Below, in pieces: positions 63,968-64,000 of a stretch of 64,000 nt of DNA. Positions within the stretch are counted from its first letter, which is position 1. Each line of letters begins with the position of its first letter. The translations under genes were made by a program, and so were the position numbers. The notes under the pieces are model-generated. The model made no database searches. It was not told the DNA's origin and saw only the letters and a program-made list of their open reading frames with translations. Source of the DNA: Hungatella sp. UBA7603 (GTDB lineage: Bacteria > Bacillota > Clostridia > Lachnospirales > Lachnospiraceae); contig DLJZ01000013.1 of assembly GCA_002478865.1 (NCBI GenBank), forward strand, positions 27,242 to 91,241. The letters run 5' to 3'.

Positions 63968-64000
63968 TGTGTGACAGTAAAAAGTAAACCCCCTGCTATG

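Overview
The window comes from a low-GC anaerobic Firmicute, most likely a gut or plant-associated Lachnospiraceae (Lacrimispora / Clostridium cluster XIVa type). The indications are strong GGAGG ribosome sites, ferredoxin-linked oxidoreductases, ptb/buk-type acid kinases, many glycoside hydrolases, LicT- and glycine-riboswitch leaders, and no respiratory genes. This is inferred from gene content; no rRNA or tRNA gene is present to settle it.

Layout. (A) 1-403: broken AI-2E transporter. (B) 513-11969: a LysR regulator divergent from an eleven-gene operon: P-loop ATPase, four-subunit 2-oxoacid:ferredoxin oxidoreductase, phosphate acyltransferase, acyl kinase, LVIVD beta-propeller protein, FMN/Fe-S flavoprotein, DUF1097 membrane protein, bacterial chalcone isomerase and OFA-type transporter. 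(C) 11975-15493: a 3.4 kb segment bounded by two copies of a 63-base terminator-like repeat, holding a decapitated MFS transporter and an alpha-L-rhamnosidase. (D) 15493-18359: TetR regulator, a phloretin-hydrolase/PhlG-like C-C hydrolase and an MFS transporter. (E) 18419-35466: two tandem AraC-GH39 sensor regulators facing an operon with a GPH transporter and a three-gene C-glycoside deglycosylation set (DgpA/B/C type), followed by a FAD reductase with a NuoG/GltD-like and a NuoF-like electron-transfer partner, a second FMN/Fe-S flavoprotein, a TIM-barrel isomerase and a second Gfo/Idh dehydrogenase. (F) 35755-41135: GH62 and GH127-type arabinofuranosidases, an HPr paralogue, an MBL hydrolase. 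(G) 41397-51562: Ada, a group-2 sigma factor, ribosomal L25, a scarred Fe-S/flavodoxin/regulator region, GNAT, YczE-type protein, LysR, ferric-reductase-like membrane protein, DUF3892. (H) 51616-58359: LicT antiterminator with leader, beta-glucoside PTS, GH1, GH95. (I) 58500-63967: tandem glycine riboswitch and AGCS symporter, MBOAT/SGNH acylation pair, intact AI-2E protein.

How it fits together. Regions B to E read as a plant-flavonoid catabolic island. Transporters bring in glycosides; the Dgp-type enzymes break C-glucosides and the rhamnosidase removes rhamnose; FMN flavoproteins are candidate C2-C3 ene-reductases for flavones and flavonols; chalcone isomerase opens or rearranges ring C; the three-gene flavoprotein complex is a candidate chalcone ene-reductase; and the PhlG-like hydrolase would split the acyl-phloroglucinol. 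The most interesting inference is in region B. After chalcone isomerase turns a dihydroflavonol into an alphitonin-type product, C-C hydrolysis would give phloroglucinol plus an arylpyruvate. The 2-oxoacid:ferredoxin oxidoreductase, Ptb and Buk homologues beside it would convert that to an arylacetate, with reduced ferredoxin and ATP as yield. That would explain why such bacteria make dihydroxyphenylacetate from quercetin, and make flavonol catabolism directly energy-conserving. It is a hypothesis from gene order and family knowledge, not something the sequence proves.
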